DNA from: Croceimicrobium sp965656185
GTDB lineage: Bacteria > Bacteroidota > Bacteroidia > Flavobacteriales > Schleiferiaceae
Assembly (NCBI GenBank): GCA_965656185.1
Contig: CBFHJH010000006.1
Span: 62,001 to 126,000, forward strand
Length of the DNA stretch: 64,000 bases
Reading direction: 5' to 3'
The notes below the pieces were generated by a model. The model was not told the origin of the DNA. It saw only the letters and a program-made list of their open reading frames with translations, and did no database searches. How positions within the stretch are numbered: position 1 is the first letter of the stretch; each line of letters opens with the position of its first letter. The translations under genes were made by a program, and so were the position numbers. Positions 35,892-43,288 of the stretch are shown here, one piece after another.

Positions 35892-38078
35892 ATGAGAAAA
35901 GCAACTTTGTTTGGCGGAGTAGCGTTAAGCGCGCTCCTGCTAGCATGTAATCAAGAGAAACCTAAAACTGAGGCAGAAGGCATGAGTCTAGACTATCCTG
36001 AAACCCGCAAAGACACAAGCGTGGTTGACCAGTATTTCGGCACTGCCGTGGCGGATCCCTACCGCTGGCTGGAAGATGACCGTTCAGCCGAAACAGAGGC
36101 TTGGGTTGAGGCCCAAAACAATGTAACCTTCGGTTATTTGGAGGAGATACCTTACCGTGATGAGATCAAAGAGAAATTAAAGGACCTATGGAATTACGAG
36201 AAGGTAGGAGCTCCTTTTGAACGAGGCGACTACACCTATTTCTATAAGAATAATGGGCTTCAAAATCAGTATGTGATCTATCGCTTTAAAACCGAAGGTG
36301 GCTCAATGGATAATGCCGAGGTGTTCTTAGACCCCAATACATTCGCTGAAGACGGCACTACCTCTTTGGGAGGAATGAGTTTTACAGAAGATGGTAGTCT
36401 TTGTGCCTATCAAATTTCCGAAGGAGGTTCCGATTGGCGAAAAGTAATTGTCATAGATGCCGAAACAAAAGAGCAATTGGGCGACACCTTAATGGACGTG
36501 AAGTTCTCCGGATTAAGTTGGCGCGGAAACGAAGGCTTTTATTATAGTTCTTACGATAAGCCCACCGAAGGTTCTCAGCTAACTGCAATGACCGATATGC
36601 ATAAGCTGTATTTCCATAAAATGGGCACCGCCCAAGCCGACGACCAATTAATTTTTGGTGGCCCGGATATGAAAAGACGCTATGTGGGTGGTTATGTTAC
36701 AGAAGACCAAGCTTATTTAGTGATCTCTGCCGCAGAGTCTACCACCGGAAATGAGCTCTATATTCAAAAACTCACTGAGGAAAATGCCCCAATCCTTCCT
36801 ATCGTGGAAGGCTACGAAAGCGATCAAAGTATCATTCATAGTGAGGGAGAGGTCCTGTACCTCAAGACCAACAAAAACGCCCCTAATGGGAGGGTAGTTA
36901 AAACCACCTTTGCAAATTTGGCTCCCGAAAACTGGTTAGATGTTATTCCCGAAACTGAAAATGTACTTACAATAGGTACCGCTGGAGGAAAACTATTTGC
37001 CACTTATATGATCGACGCGATCGAAAAGGTTTATCAGTACAACCTAAGCGGAGATATGGAACGTGAGATCGAATTGCCGGGCTTGGGTTCGGTAGGCGGC
37101 TTTGGTGGCAAATGGGATGCTCAGGAAATCTACTACAGTTTCACTTCATACGTTTACCCCGGGACCACCTTTAAATATAATATTGCCAGCGGCGAATCGG
37201 AGCTTTACCGTAAGTCGGCCGTAGACTTCGATCCTAGCCAATTCGAATCTAAGCAAGTATTCTACCAGTCTAAAGATGGTACAAAAGTACCGATGATCAT
37301 TACCTATAAGAAAGGGATAAAGCGTGATGGCTCTAACCCTACTTTACTTTACGGCTACGGCGGTTTTAACGTGAGTCTTACGCCAAGCTTTAGCACTAGT
37401 AATATTATCTTTTTACAACAAGGCGGTATCTATGCTGTGGCCAACCTACGCGGTGGCGGTGAATATGGCGAAGAGTGGCATATGGCTGGTACTAAAATGC
37501 AAAAGCAAAATGTTTTCGACGATTTTATTGCCGCGGCCGAATACCTAATCGCCGAGAAATACACTAGTTCGGAGAAGCTCGCCATAAACGGTGGTTCTAA
37601 TGGTGGCTTGCTAGTGGGAGCCACTATGACCCAGCGTCCAGATCTTATGGCGGTTGCTCTTCCAGCGGTTGGCGTATTGGATATGTTGCGCTATAACAAG
37701 TTTACCGCTGGTGCGGGATGGCATACCGACTATGGTACAGCTGAAGATAGTAAAGAAATGTTCGAATACCTCTTAGGCTATTCGCCCGTGCACAATGTAA
37801 AAGCGGGGACCGAGTATCCTGCGACCATGGTAACTACCGGCGACCATGACGACCGGGTGGTGCCGGCTCACAGCTTTAAATTTGCTGCGGCCCTACAGGA
37901 AGGCCACGTTGGCGACAATCCTGTTTTAATTCGGATCGCAACCAATGCTGGACACGGTGCTGGTAAGTCTACCGAGCAGATCATTCAGGAGCAAACTGAT
38001 AAATGGAGCTTCATTCTCTACAATATGGGTTACGATAAATTACCCAGCCCCTACGATAACTCCGCTTTAGAAGATTAG
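35892..38078 (+). CDS. Prolyl oligopeptidase family lipoprotein (S9A)
   Basis: 728 residues from the ATG at 35892, giving a lipoprotein signal MRKATLFGGVALSALLLAC with lipobox LLLAC. The N-terminal segment and seven-bladed propeller (about 35-440) include DPYRWLEDDRSAETEAWV, the S9A family hallmark. The alpha/beta-hydrolase domain (about 450-728) carries the catalytic Ser in NGGSNGGLL (about 567), Asp in GDHDDRVVP (about 652) and His in NAGHGAGKS (about 687). It would cleave after proline in short peptides in the periplasm or at the outer membrane. It is monocistronic, with terminators on both sides. Confidence 0.95.
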   Translation: MRKATLFGGVALSALLLACNQEKPKTEAEGMSLDYPETRKDTSVVDQYFGTAVADPYRWLEDDRSAETEAWVEAQNNVTFGYLEEIPYRDEIKEKLKDLWNYEKVGAPFERGDYTYFYKNNGLQNQYVIYRFKTEGGSMDNAEVFLDPNTFAEDGTTSLGGMSFTEDGSLCAYQISEGGSDWRKVIVIDAETKEQLGDTLMDVKFSGLSWRGNEGFYYSSYDKPTEGSQLTAMTDMHKLYFHKMGTAQADDQLIFGGPDMKRRYVGGYVTEDQAYLVISAAESTTGNELYIQKLTEENAPILPIVEGYESDQSIIHSEGEVLYLKTNKNAPNGRVVKTTFANLAPENWLDVIPETENVLTIGTAGGKLFATYMIDAIEKVYQYNLSGDMEREIELPGLGSVGGFGGKWDAQEIYYSFTSYVYPGTTFKYNIASGESELYRKSAVDFDPSQFESKQVFYQSKDGTKVPMIITYKKGIKRDGSNPTLLYGYGGFNVSLTPSFSTSNIIFLQQGGIYAVANLRGGGEYGEEWHMAGTKMQKQNVFDDFIAAAEYLIAEKYTSSEKLAINGGSNGGLLVGATMTQRPDLMAVALPAVGVLDMLRYNKFTAGAGWHTDYGTAEDSKEMFEYLLGYSPVHNVKAGTEYPATMVTTGDHDDRVVPAHSFKFAAALQEGHVGDNPVLIRIATNAGHGAGKSTEQIIQEQTDKWSFILYNMGYDKLPSPYDNSALED

Positions 38079-38083
38079 AAATG

Positions 38084-38117
38084 AAAAAGCCCGGACGGTA
38101 AGTCCGGGCTTTTTTTA
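38084..38117. terminator. Bidirectional terminator between convergent genes
   Basis: AAAAAGCCCGGAC, loop GGTAA, GTCCGGGCTTTTTTT. A runs precede and T runs follow the 13-bp stem, so it can serve both the prolyl oligopeptidase and the fasciclin genes. Confidence 0.92.
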
Positions 38118-38133
38118 TCAAATTACACAGAAA

Positions 38134-39135
38134 TTATTCGGGTAGTAATACGGCGTTGATGCTGTGTACCGCTCCGTTGGTTCCAACGAAATCTGTACCG
38201 GTTACCACAGCGTCTTGAGTGTCGTTATTATCATCGATAATGGTCACATTGGCTCCAATATTTACGAAGATATCGAGATTGCCTCCCATACCATCACTGG
38301 CTAGAGTATTTACATTACCCGTGTTGAGGTCAGCCGCTAAAACGGTTCCATCTACCACGTGATAAAGTAATATAGTCTGCAGAGTTTCGGTACCCAAAGC
38401 GGCTACCAATTCACCGAGGTTATTTACATTAGGAGTATTGGCCACTACGGTATCAAAGGCTGCATTATTAGGAGCAAATAAGGTGTATTGCGCTGCATCT
38501 CCAGCTAAAACCTCATCCAAATTACCGTCGGCAAGGCCCAAGGCTGCTTCTAAACTGCTATAGTCAGGGTTCACTTGAATTAAGCCATAAACACTTAAGG
38601 GTAAAATTACTCCATTTACCACGTGGGCAACGCCGTTGGCCGCCTCGATATCGGTTTCTTGAACCGTGCTAGCATCGTTGATCACAACCCCATTATCGGT
38701 ATTGATGAAAAAACTTAAGGCATCGCCATCATCATTGGTGGCAGCGGTACTAACGTAGCCACGGCTTACGTCGCTAGCTCTTACTTCGCTTCCCAATACG
38801 TGATACAACAGTACATTTCGTAGGCCGGCAGTGGTTAATGCATTTTCTAGTTCGTCAAGATCGGCATAACCTAAGTCCCCTAAAGCTGTGGTAAATGCAT
38901 CGTTGGTGGGAGCAAAAACGGTGTAGATGCCCGAACCGTCTAGGGTGGCATCTAAACCTGTACGTTGTAAGGCGTCTACCAGCACGCTGAAGCGCGCATC
39001 ATCGGCTAGGGTTTCAGTTAAACTTTTAGGATCTGGTGTAGGGTTTTGATCATTGTCATCATCGTCTGAGCAAGATGTTAAGAACATCACGCTGGTCATG
39101 GCTAAAGCTAGCCCCTTCATTAAAAATGATTTCAT
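38134..39135 (-). CDS. Fasciclin (FAS1) repeat lipoprotein
   Basis: 333 residues from the ATG at 39135. The start is chosen because it gives lipoprotein signal MKSFLMKGLALAMTSVMFLTSC; the longer frame from 39180 would hide it. After the lipidated Cys comes SDDDDND, like the acidic surface-export signal of Bacteroidota lipoproteins, so the protein is probably surface exposed. Two FAS1 domains follow (about 40-180 and 190-333) with YTVFAPTNDAF and YTLFAPNNAAF motifs and paired YHV segments (LLYHVLGSEV and LLYHVVDGTV). FAS1 domains mediate adhesion. It converges on the prolyl oligopeptidase gene. Confidence 0.92.
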   Translation of the reverse strand: MKSFLMKGLALAMTSVMFLTSCSDDDDNDQNPTPDPKSLTETLADDARFSVLVDALQRTGLDATLDGSGIYTVFAPTNDAFTTALGDLGYADLDELENALTTAGLRNVLLYHVLGSEVRASDVSRGYVSTAATNDDGDALSFFINTDNGVVINDASTVQETDIEAANGVAHVVNGVILPLSVYGLIQVNPDYSSLEAALGLADGNLDEVLAGDAAQYTLFAPNNAAFDTVVANTPNVNNLGELVAALGTETLQTILLYHVVDGTVLAADLNTGNVNTLASDGMGGNLDIFVNIGANVTIIDDNNDTQDAVVTGTDFVGTNGAVHSINAVLLPE

Positions 39136-39300
39136 GTTTCCGGTGTTTTTGTTTAATATATTAAGGAAAACGTTAGACAAATGTTTAGGGTTGGGTCCAT
39201 TCTTTTCGGAATAGACTTTTAAAATCCGTTTAAAAAAATGAGCCTACAGTAAATATTCCTATTCCTATTCCCTTACTTTGAGTAAGAAATACCCTAAGCC

Positions 39301-40368
39301 ATGAACTTAGAAATTACCGGCACAGGTTCTTGCATTCCAGAGCTGAAGGTGCCTAACGAGGACTTCATTAAGAACAGGTTTTATACGCGTGAGGGAGCGC
39401 TCATCGATCAGCCTGGTGAGGAAACCATTCGAAAGTTTGAAGAGATAACAGGGATCCGGGAGCGACGTTACGCAAAACCGGAGCAACAAACCTCCGACTT
39501 AGCGACAATTGCAGCAGAGCGGGCCATAGCCGACGCAGGTATAGATCCTGAGACATTGGATGGAATCATACTAGCGCACAATTTTGGAAATATTCCTCAC
39601 GGTAAAATCCAGTCGGATATTTTACCAAGTTTGGCGACCCGAGTTAAGCACGATCTAAAGATCAAGAACCCCAATTGCATAGCTTTCGATATTCTATATG
39701 GCTGTCCGGGTTGGGTACAAGCGATGATCTTAGCCTATAATTACATCTTGGCCGGTCAAGGCAGACATTATTTGGTAATTGGCGCCGAAACGCTTTCTCG
39801 TAAGGTGGATAAACACGACCGAGATTCTATGATCTTTTCTGACGGCGCCGGTGCGGCGGTGGTGGAGGCGATCGATAATGATTTGAAAAAGGGAATTTTG
39901 AGTACCGCTTCCCAAACCTTTACCGAAGAAGAAGCTTATTTCTTGGATTACGGTGAAAGCTATAACCCGGATGCAGGGCACGATACCCGGTATATTAAGA
40001 TGCAGGGAAGCAAGATCTACCAGTTTGCTCTTACTAGGGTTCCCGCGGCGATGAAGATCTGTTTAGATCGCTCCGGGGTTTCGATCAATCAGGTTAAAAA
40101 AGTCCTTATTCACCAAGCGAATGAGAAAATGGATGAGGCGATCATAAAACGCTTTTTCCGCTTATACAAAACGCCCGCTCCCGAAGGAATCATGCCGATG
40201 AGTATTCACCTCTTGGGGAATAGCTCCGTGGCTACGGTACCTACTTTGCTCGACCTATTGCGCAAGGGCGAATTAGAGGGACATGACGATTTAAAAGAAG
40301 GCGATATTATTCTATTAGCTTCGGTCGGAGCAGGTATGAGTATAAACGCAATTACCTACCGGATCTAA
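39301..40368 (+). CDS. 3-oxoacyl-ACP synthase III-like ketosynthase
   Basis: 355-residue thiolase-fold condensing enzyme of the FabH group. The catalytic triad is visible: Cys in FDILYGCPGWVQ (about residue 127), His in IHQANEKMDEAI (about 264) and Asn in LLGNSSVATVP (about 303). It has EEITGIRERRYA near residue 45, as in FabH. It would catalyse a Claisen condensation using an acyl-CoA starter, but it is longer than housekeeping FabH (about 317-335) and stands alone, away from fatty acid genes. A role in a specialised lipid or polyketide is possible. It converges on the sulfotransferase gene with a 4-base overlap. Confidence 0.88.
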   Translation: MNLEITGTGSCIPELKVPNEDFIKNRFYTREGALIDQPGEETIRKFEEITGIRERRYAKPEQQTSDLATIAAERAIADAGIDPETLDGIILAHNFGNIPHGKIQSDILPSLATRVKHDLKIKNPNCIAFDILYGCPGWVQAMILAYNYILAGQGRHYLVIGAETLSRKVDKHDRDSMIFSDGAGAAVVEAIDNDLKKGILSTASQTFTEEEAYFLDYGESYNPDAGHDTRYIKMQGSKIYQFALTRVPAAMKICLDRSGVSINQVKKVLIHQANEKMDEAIIKRFFRLYKTPAPEGIMPMSIHLLGNSSVATVPTLLDLLRKGELEGHDDLKEGDIILLASVGAGMSINAITYRI

Positions 40369-41732
40369 ACTTTGGTCATTAGCTTTTGATAGAGCGCTTC
40401 CGCTTCTGCTAAAAGCGCTTCACTGCAGTTCGGGTGACCTAGTTCGCGGTTATTGGCAAAACTCGGGATTTGTTCCGGCTTAGGCTTAAGGTCCATGTTT
40501 CGGTAGATCTTGTCGAGGCACTTTTGAGGCTCCCGGCAGAAGTCTTCATAGGCGATAAAAAGAGTCTTATCATCCTCAATACTTAGCGCTTTTTGGTAGT
40601 AGTTAAGCCATACTTTTAACCAGTAATCGAGTTCCTCTGGCTCACCAATAGGTGGAGTTTGTCGATCGAAAGAAAAGACCTTATGGCCCAGTCCAAACTC
40701 ATGGTGCCCCAACCAATTCATATACTCTAAAACAAAAGGGTCTTCTTGCTGTAAAGCGCAATACTGATGGTGTTTCTCTAATAAGGAAGCAGCGTGCAGC
40801 AATGGCTCCCGAAAAAGGATTACCATGGTAAACTGAGGGTTGTGCTCCCTTAGGCTAGAGTAGCGCAGCAAGAAATTATTGTTTTTGGCCAGATAGATCT
40901 GTTCAGGGCTTTGCCGAATAAGCTTTTGGTAGTCGAGGTATCTGTCGTGGGCTTCCGCCGAAAGGCGGTATTCACGCAGGGTCTTTTCCTCAATATATTG
41001 ATCTTCAGCTTCCGTCTTATGGTAATACTCCTCTAGTGCTTCATAAGAGCTGAGGCCGATTTTAATACCATCCTGATGGCTCCGCTCTTTTTCATTGCCC
41101 GATTTAGGTCGATAGATCTTGGCCCACAAATTGGGAGCCAAGAGAAAGGGCATATTGGCGTAGGAGAGACTGCTGAACTCTTTTCGTTTAGCAATGTGAT
41201 TCATCATCGAGGTGGTCCCTGCACGCGCCAGTCCACTGATGATAAGAAAGTCTGGCCGACGCTCTAATCCTTTTTTAGTTTTCCTTTTTAGTTCTCGCTT
41301 TAAGAGCTTTTTACCAAGGGCATAATGGTTTAATACCAGGCGGTGTAGTAAGATCGAGAGCTCCGAATAGTTGCTGGCACCTCTTCTTAGCGGGAGGAAG
41401 AAGGGCACCGATGCTCCCAGGGATAAAGCCGTAATTTGGGCCCAAGCAGGTTTGGGTGGAGCGGGACCAAAAAGAAATTCGCTTCCGCCGAAAGGCAGAT
41501 AGGCAATGCCAAAGGCCAGAGCTATTAGCACAATGCTAAGGCCTAAAGAGAGGATCAAGCGCCCGGTAGCTTTAGGCAGGATTTCGAGTTTCTCTTCGTC
41601 GCTCTTCGTGCTAAGCATGGTGTCTAAGACCGCCAAGCTGTGATAGGCCACCTGGTAAAGCCAACGCCGGTTGAAGCGTAAAAATAAAATGGCCCACAAG
41701 CCCCCGAAAGCCAAGAGCAAATAATAGGGCAT
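40365..41732 (-). CDS. Membrane-anchored sulfotransferase family protein
   Basis: 455 residues. The first 150 residues hold about three hydrophobic segments (YYLLLAFGGLWAILFL, LILSLGLSIVLIALAFGIAY). The sulfotransferase domain follows, with the 5'-phosphosulfate loop LIISGLARAGTTSMMNHIAK (about 157-176) and a 3'-phosphate-type segment VILFREPLLHAASLL near residue 302. It would transfer sulfate from PAPS to an unknown acceptor, probably a lipid or glycan at the membrane. Its ATG overlaps the stop of the 48-residue membrane protein (TAATG), so the two are translationally coupled. It ends overlapping the FabH-like gene by 4 bases. Confidence 0.85.
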   Translation of the reverse strand: MPYYLLLAFGGLWAILFLRFNRRWLYQVAYHSLAVLDTMLSTKSDEEKLEILPKATGRLILSLGLSIVLIALAFGIAYLPFGGSEFLFGPAPPKPAWAQITALSLGASVPFFLPLRRGASNYSELSILLHRLVLNHYALGKKLLKRELKRKTKKGLERRPDFLIISGLARAGTTSMMNHIAKRKEFSSLSYANMPFLLAPNLWAKIYRPKSGNEKERSHQDGIKIGLSSYEALEEYYHKTEAEDQYIEEKTLREYRLSAEAHDRYLDYQKLIRQSPEQIYLAKNNNFLLRYSSLREHNPQFTMVILFREPLLHAASLLEKHHQYCALQQEDPFVLEYMNWLGHHEFGLGHKVFSFDRQTPPIGEPEELDYWLKVWLNYYQKALSIEDDKTLFIAYEDFCREPQKCLDKIYRNMDLKPKPEQIPSFANNRELGHPNCSEALLAEAEALYQKLMTKV

Positions 41733-41878
41733 TAGTCTTTTTTCTTAAAGATCTTTTTGGCTTTGAGCCAGATAATGTAGCCCAGAGAAAAAACTACGAT
41801 TGCCGCAATGACTAAAACTAGGATTAAGGTCCCAGCTCCCATTCCTGGGCCAATGTAGAGTAAAGTATTACTGATCAT
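41732..41878 (-). CDS. 48-residue single-pass membrane protein
   Basis: The minus-strand frame starts at ATG 41876-41878 and stops at 41732-41734. It begins MISNTLLYIGPGMGAG, has one hydrophobic helix about residues 17-38 (LILVLVIAAIVVFSLGYIIW), and ends in a basic tail KAKKIFKKKD. It overlaps the upstream ASST-like gene by 11 bases and its stop overlaps the sulfotransferase start by one base, so all three are tightly packed. Overlaps on both sides, the codon-perfect frame and a coherent membrane topology make it a real small gene. Function unknown; it may be a subunit or anchor of the sulfotransferase. Confidence 0.8.
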   Translation of the reverse strand: MISNTLLYIGPGMGAGTLILVLVIAAIVVFSLGYIIWLKAKKIFKKKD

Positions 41879-43157
41879 AATCTTTTAAAATTCGGGTCCA
41901 GTTGCTTAAGTGATGATGGCCCTCGTGCTGACTTTCCAAGACATTTTTGTAGACGACCTCTTCGCCATCGAGAACCCAAAGTACACCGCTGTTCTGTTCT
42001 TCTACCCACAACATGCCATTAGGTAAAACCTCCGACATACCCTCCGTAAAGGTAAAAATGTTGTTTTGGTTAAAGGCCTCCTTACTAAGGTAGAAGTATT
42101 GATCATTTTTAAGGTCATAAGCCATGACGTTCGAGTAAAAATCACCAGCATTTATGCGTGCATCGGCAGTACGCCAAGTGTTTGCCCGTCCCAGCCAAAG
42201 GGTCTGGGAATTATTGTTGAAAAAATAAATGGTGCTGTCGTTCAAGAAATCGACGTCATGTTGACTGTAAAAGTTCCCCTCCAATAGTCTAATTACTTTA
42301 TTGGTTGAGGGGCGATAATGAATGATGGCTGAAATATTCCGAAAGCTTAAAAACAGATCACCTTCCTTATAAAAAGCGGTGGTCTTTAATGCAGGTTGAA
42401 CATCATTAAGGTGTATGGGATCATCAGAGTTGTTGGATTTGATAAGGAGGTTTTCCAGGCCATTTTCAACCAAGATCTCAGTAATTGATTTATGGAAAAG
42501 CAATTGACCGTTTTCTGGGTTAAGCTTGGAAATGGTGTTGTCGATATACGCTAACTCTCGTCCGTCGAGGTGGTAATAGCCTTTGTAAATAATGAATCCT
42601 CCGTTTTCTTTGGTGTAAGTGCAGGCCCAAATGTTCCCTGCACTATCTAAGTTCATGCTGTGGTGATGGGCAATGGTGTCTTGATTCCAAAGTTCATTAC
42701 CAAGACTATCAATCGCCTTGATACCGGTTACCCCATTGTAAGAGTAAACTAATCGTTTCCCTGGAAGGAGTAAGGGGTCCATGATACGGTCATGTGCCTG
42801 ATGAGGGTTTGCTATGTCCCAGGTATGGAGAACCGTGTTGTTTCGGAGGTTTCGGATTTCTACGGAGCGATTTTTCTTTTCATTGCTGTAAGAGGTAAGC
42901 ACAATAAGGTCCTCTTCTAAATTGTTGACAGGCTCAAAGTCGGATGGGGTTGGAACAAAAGTTTCAGGCAATTTCTTTACCTCTTCTACCGACTGCTCAA
43001 ATAAATCTAAAAAAGACACATAAGCATCTATGCCTTTTTTAAGGGTGGGGTTGAAATCCTTGTCTCCCTTGGTTGTGTGTTTAACCATCCAGCCAAAGGC
43101 AGAGAGGCCGAATAAAATGAGAACCAAATAGGCAAATGAAGTGATGATCTTTTTCAT
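41868..43157 (-). CDS. Arylsulfotransferase (ASST)-like beta-propeller protein
   Basis: 429 residues from the ATG at 43157, giving an N-terminal membrane or signal segment (IITSFAYLVLILFGLSAFGW). A longer frame from 43277 is less likely. The rest is a beta-propeller with ASST-family His motifs: HQAHDRIMDP, DTIAHHHSMNLDSAGNIWA, DDPIHLNDVQPAL and YSQHDVDFLNDSTIYFFNNN. In ASST enzymes a propeller His carries the sulfuryl group, which is passed between phenols without PAPS. It is first in a three-gene minus-strand cluster with the 48-residue membrane protein and the PAPS sulfotransferase. TATCTTTG (minus, 43175-43182) upstream is a plausible -7 element. Confidence 0.8.
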   Translation of the reverse strand: MKKIITSFAYLVLILFGLSAFGWMVKHTTKGDKDFNPTLKKGIDAYVSFLDLFEQSVEEVKKLPETFVPTPSDFEPVNNLEEDLIVLTSYSNEKKNRSVEIRNLRNNTVLHTWDIANPHQAHDRIMDPLLLPGKRLVYSYNGVTGIKAIDSLGNELWNQDTIAHHHSMNLDSAGNIWACTYTKENGGFIIYKGYYHLDGRELAYIDNTISKLNPENGQLLFHKSITEILVENGLENLLIKSNNSDDPIHLNDVQPALKTTAFYKEGDLFLSFRNISAIIHYRPSTNKVIRLLEGNFYSQHDVDFLNDSTIYFFNNNSQTLWLGRANTWRTADARINAGDFYSNVMAYDLKNDQYFYLSKEAFNQNNIFTFTEGMSEVLPNGMLWVEEQNSGVLWVLDGEEVVYKNVLESQHEGHHHLSNWTRILKDYDQ

Positions 43158-43174
43158 CGAAGAATATTGTGGGT

Positions 43175-43182
43175 CAAAGATA
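43175..43182 (-). promoter_or_regulatory. Putative -7 element of the sulfotransferase cluster
   Basis: TATCTTTG on the minus strand matches TAnnTTTG, 17 bases upstream of the ASST-like ATG at 43157. No clear -33 element is seen. Confidence 0.4.
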
Positions 43183-43288
43183 GAGGAATTTAGTAATGGG
43201 CAGATTCTGTGATGCTTTTCCACTTGGGATGAAAACTTGTAAAGCCTTGCTAGTAGACGTACCTTTAGCCCTCTCATAAAAGCACGGC

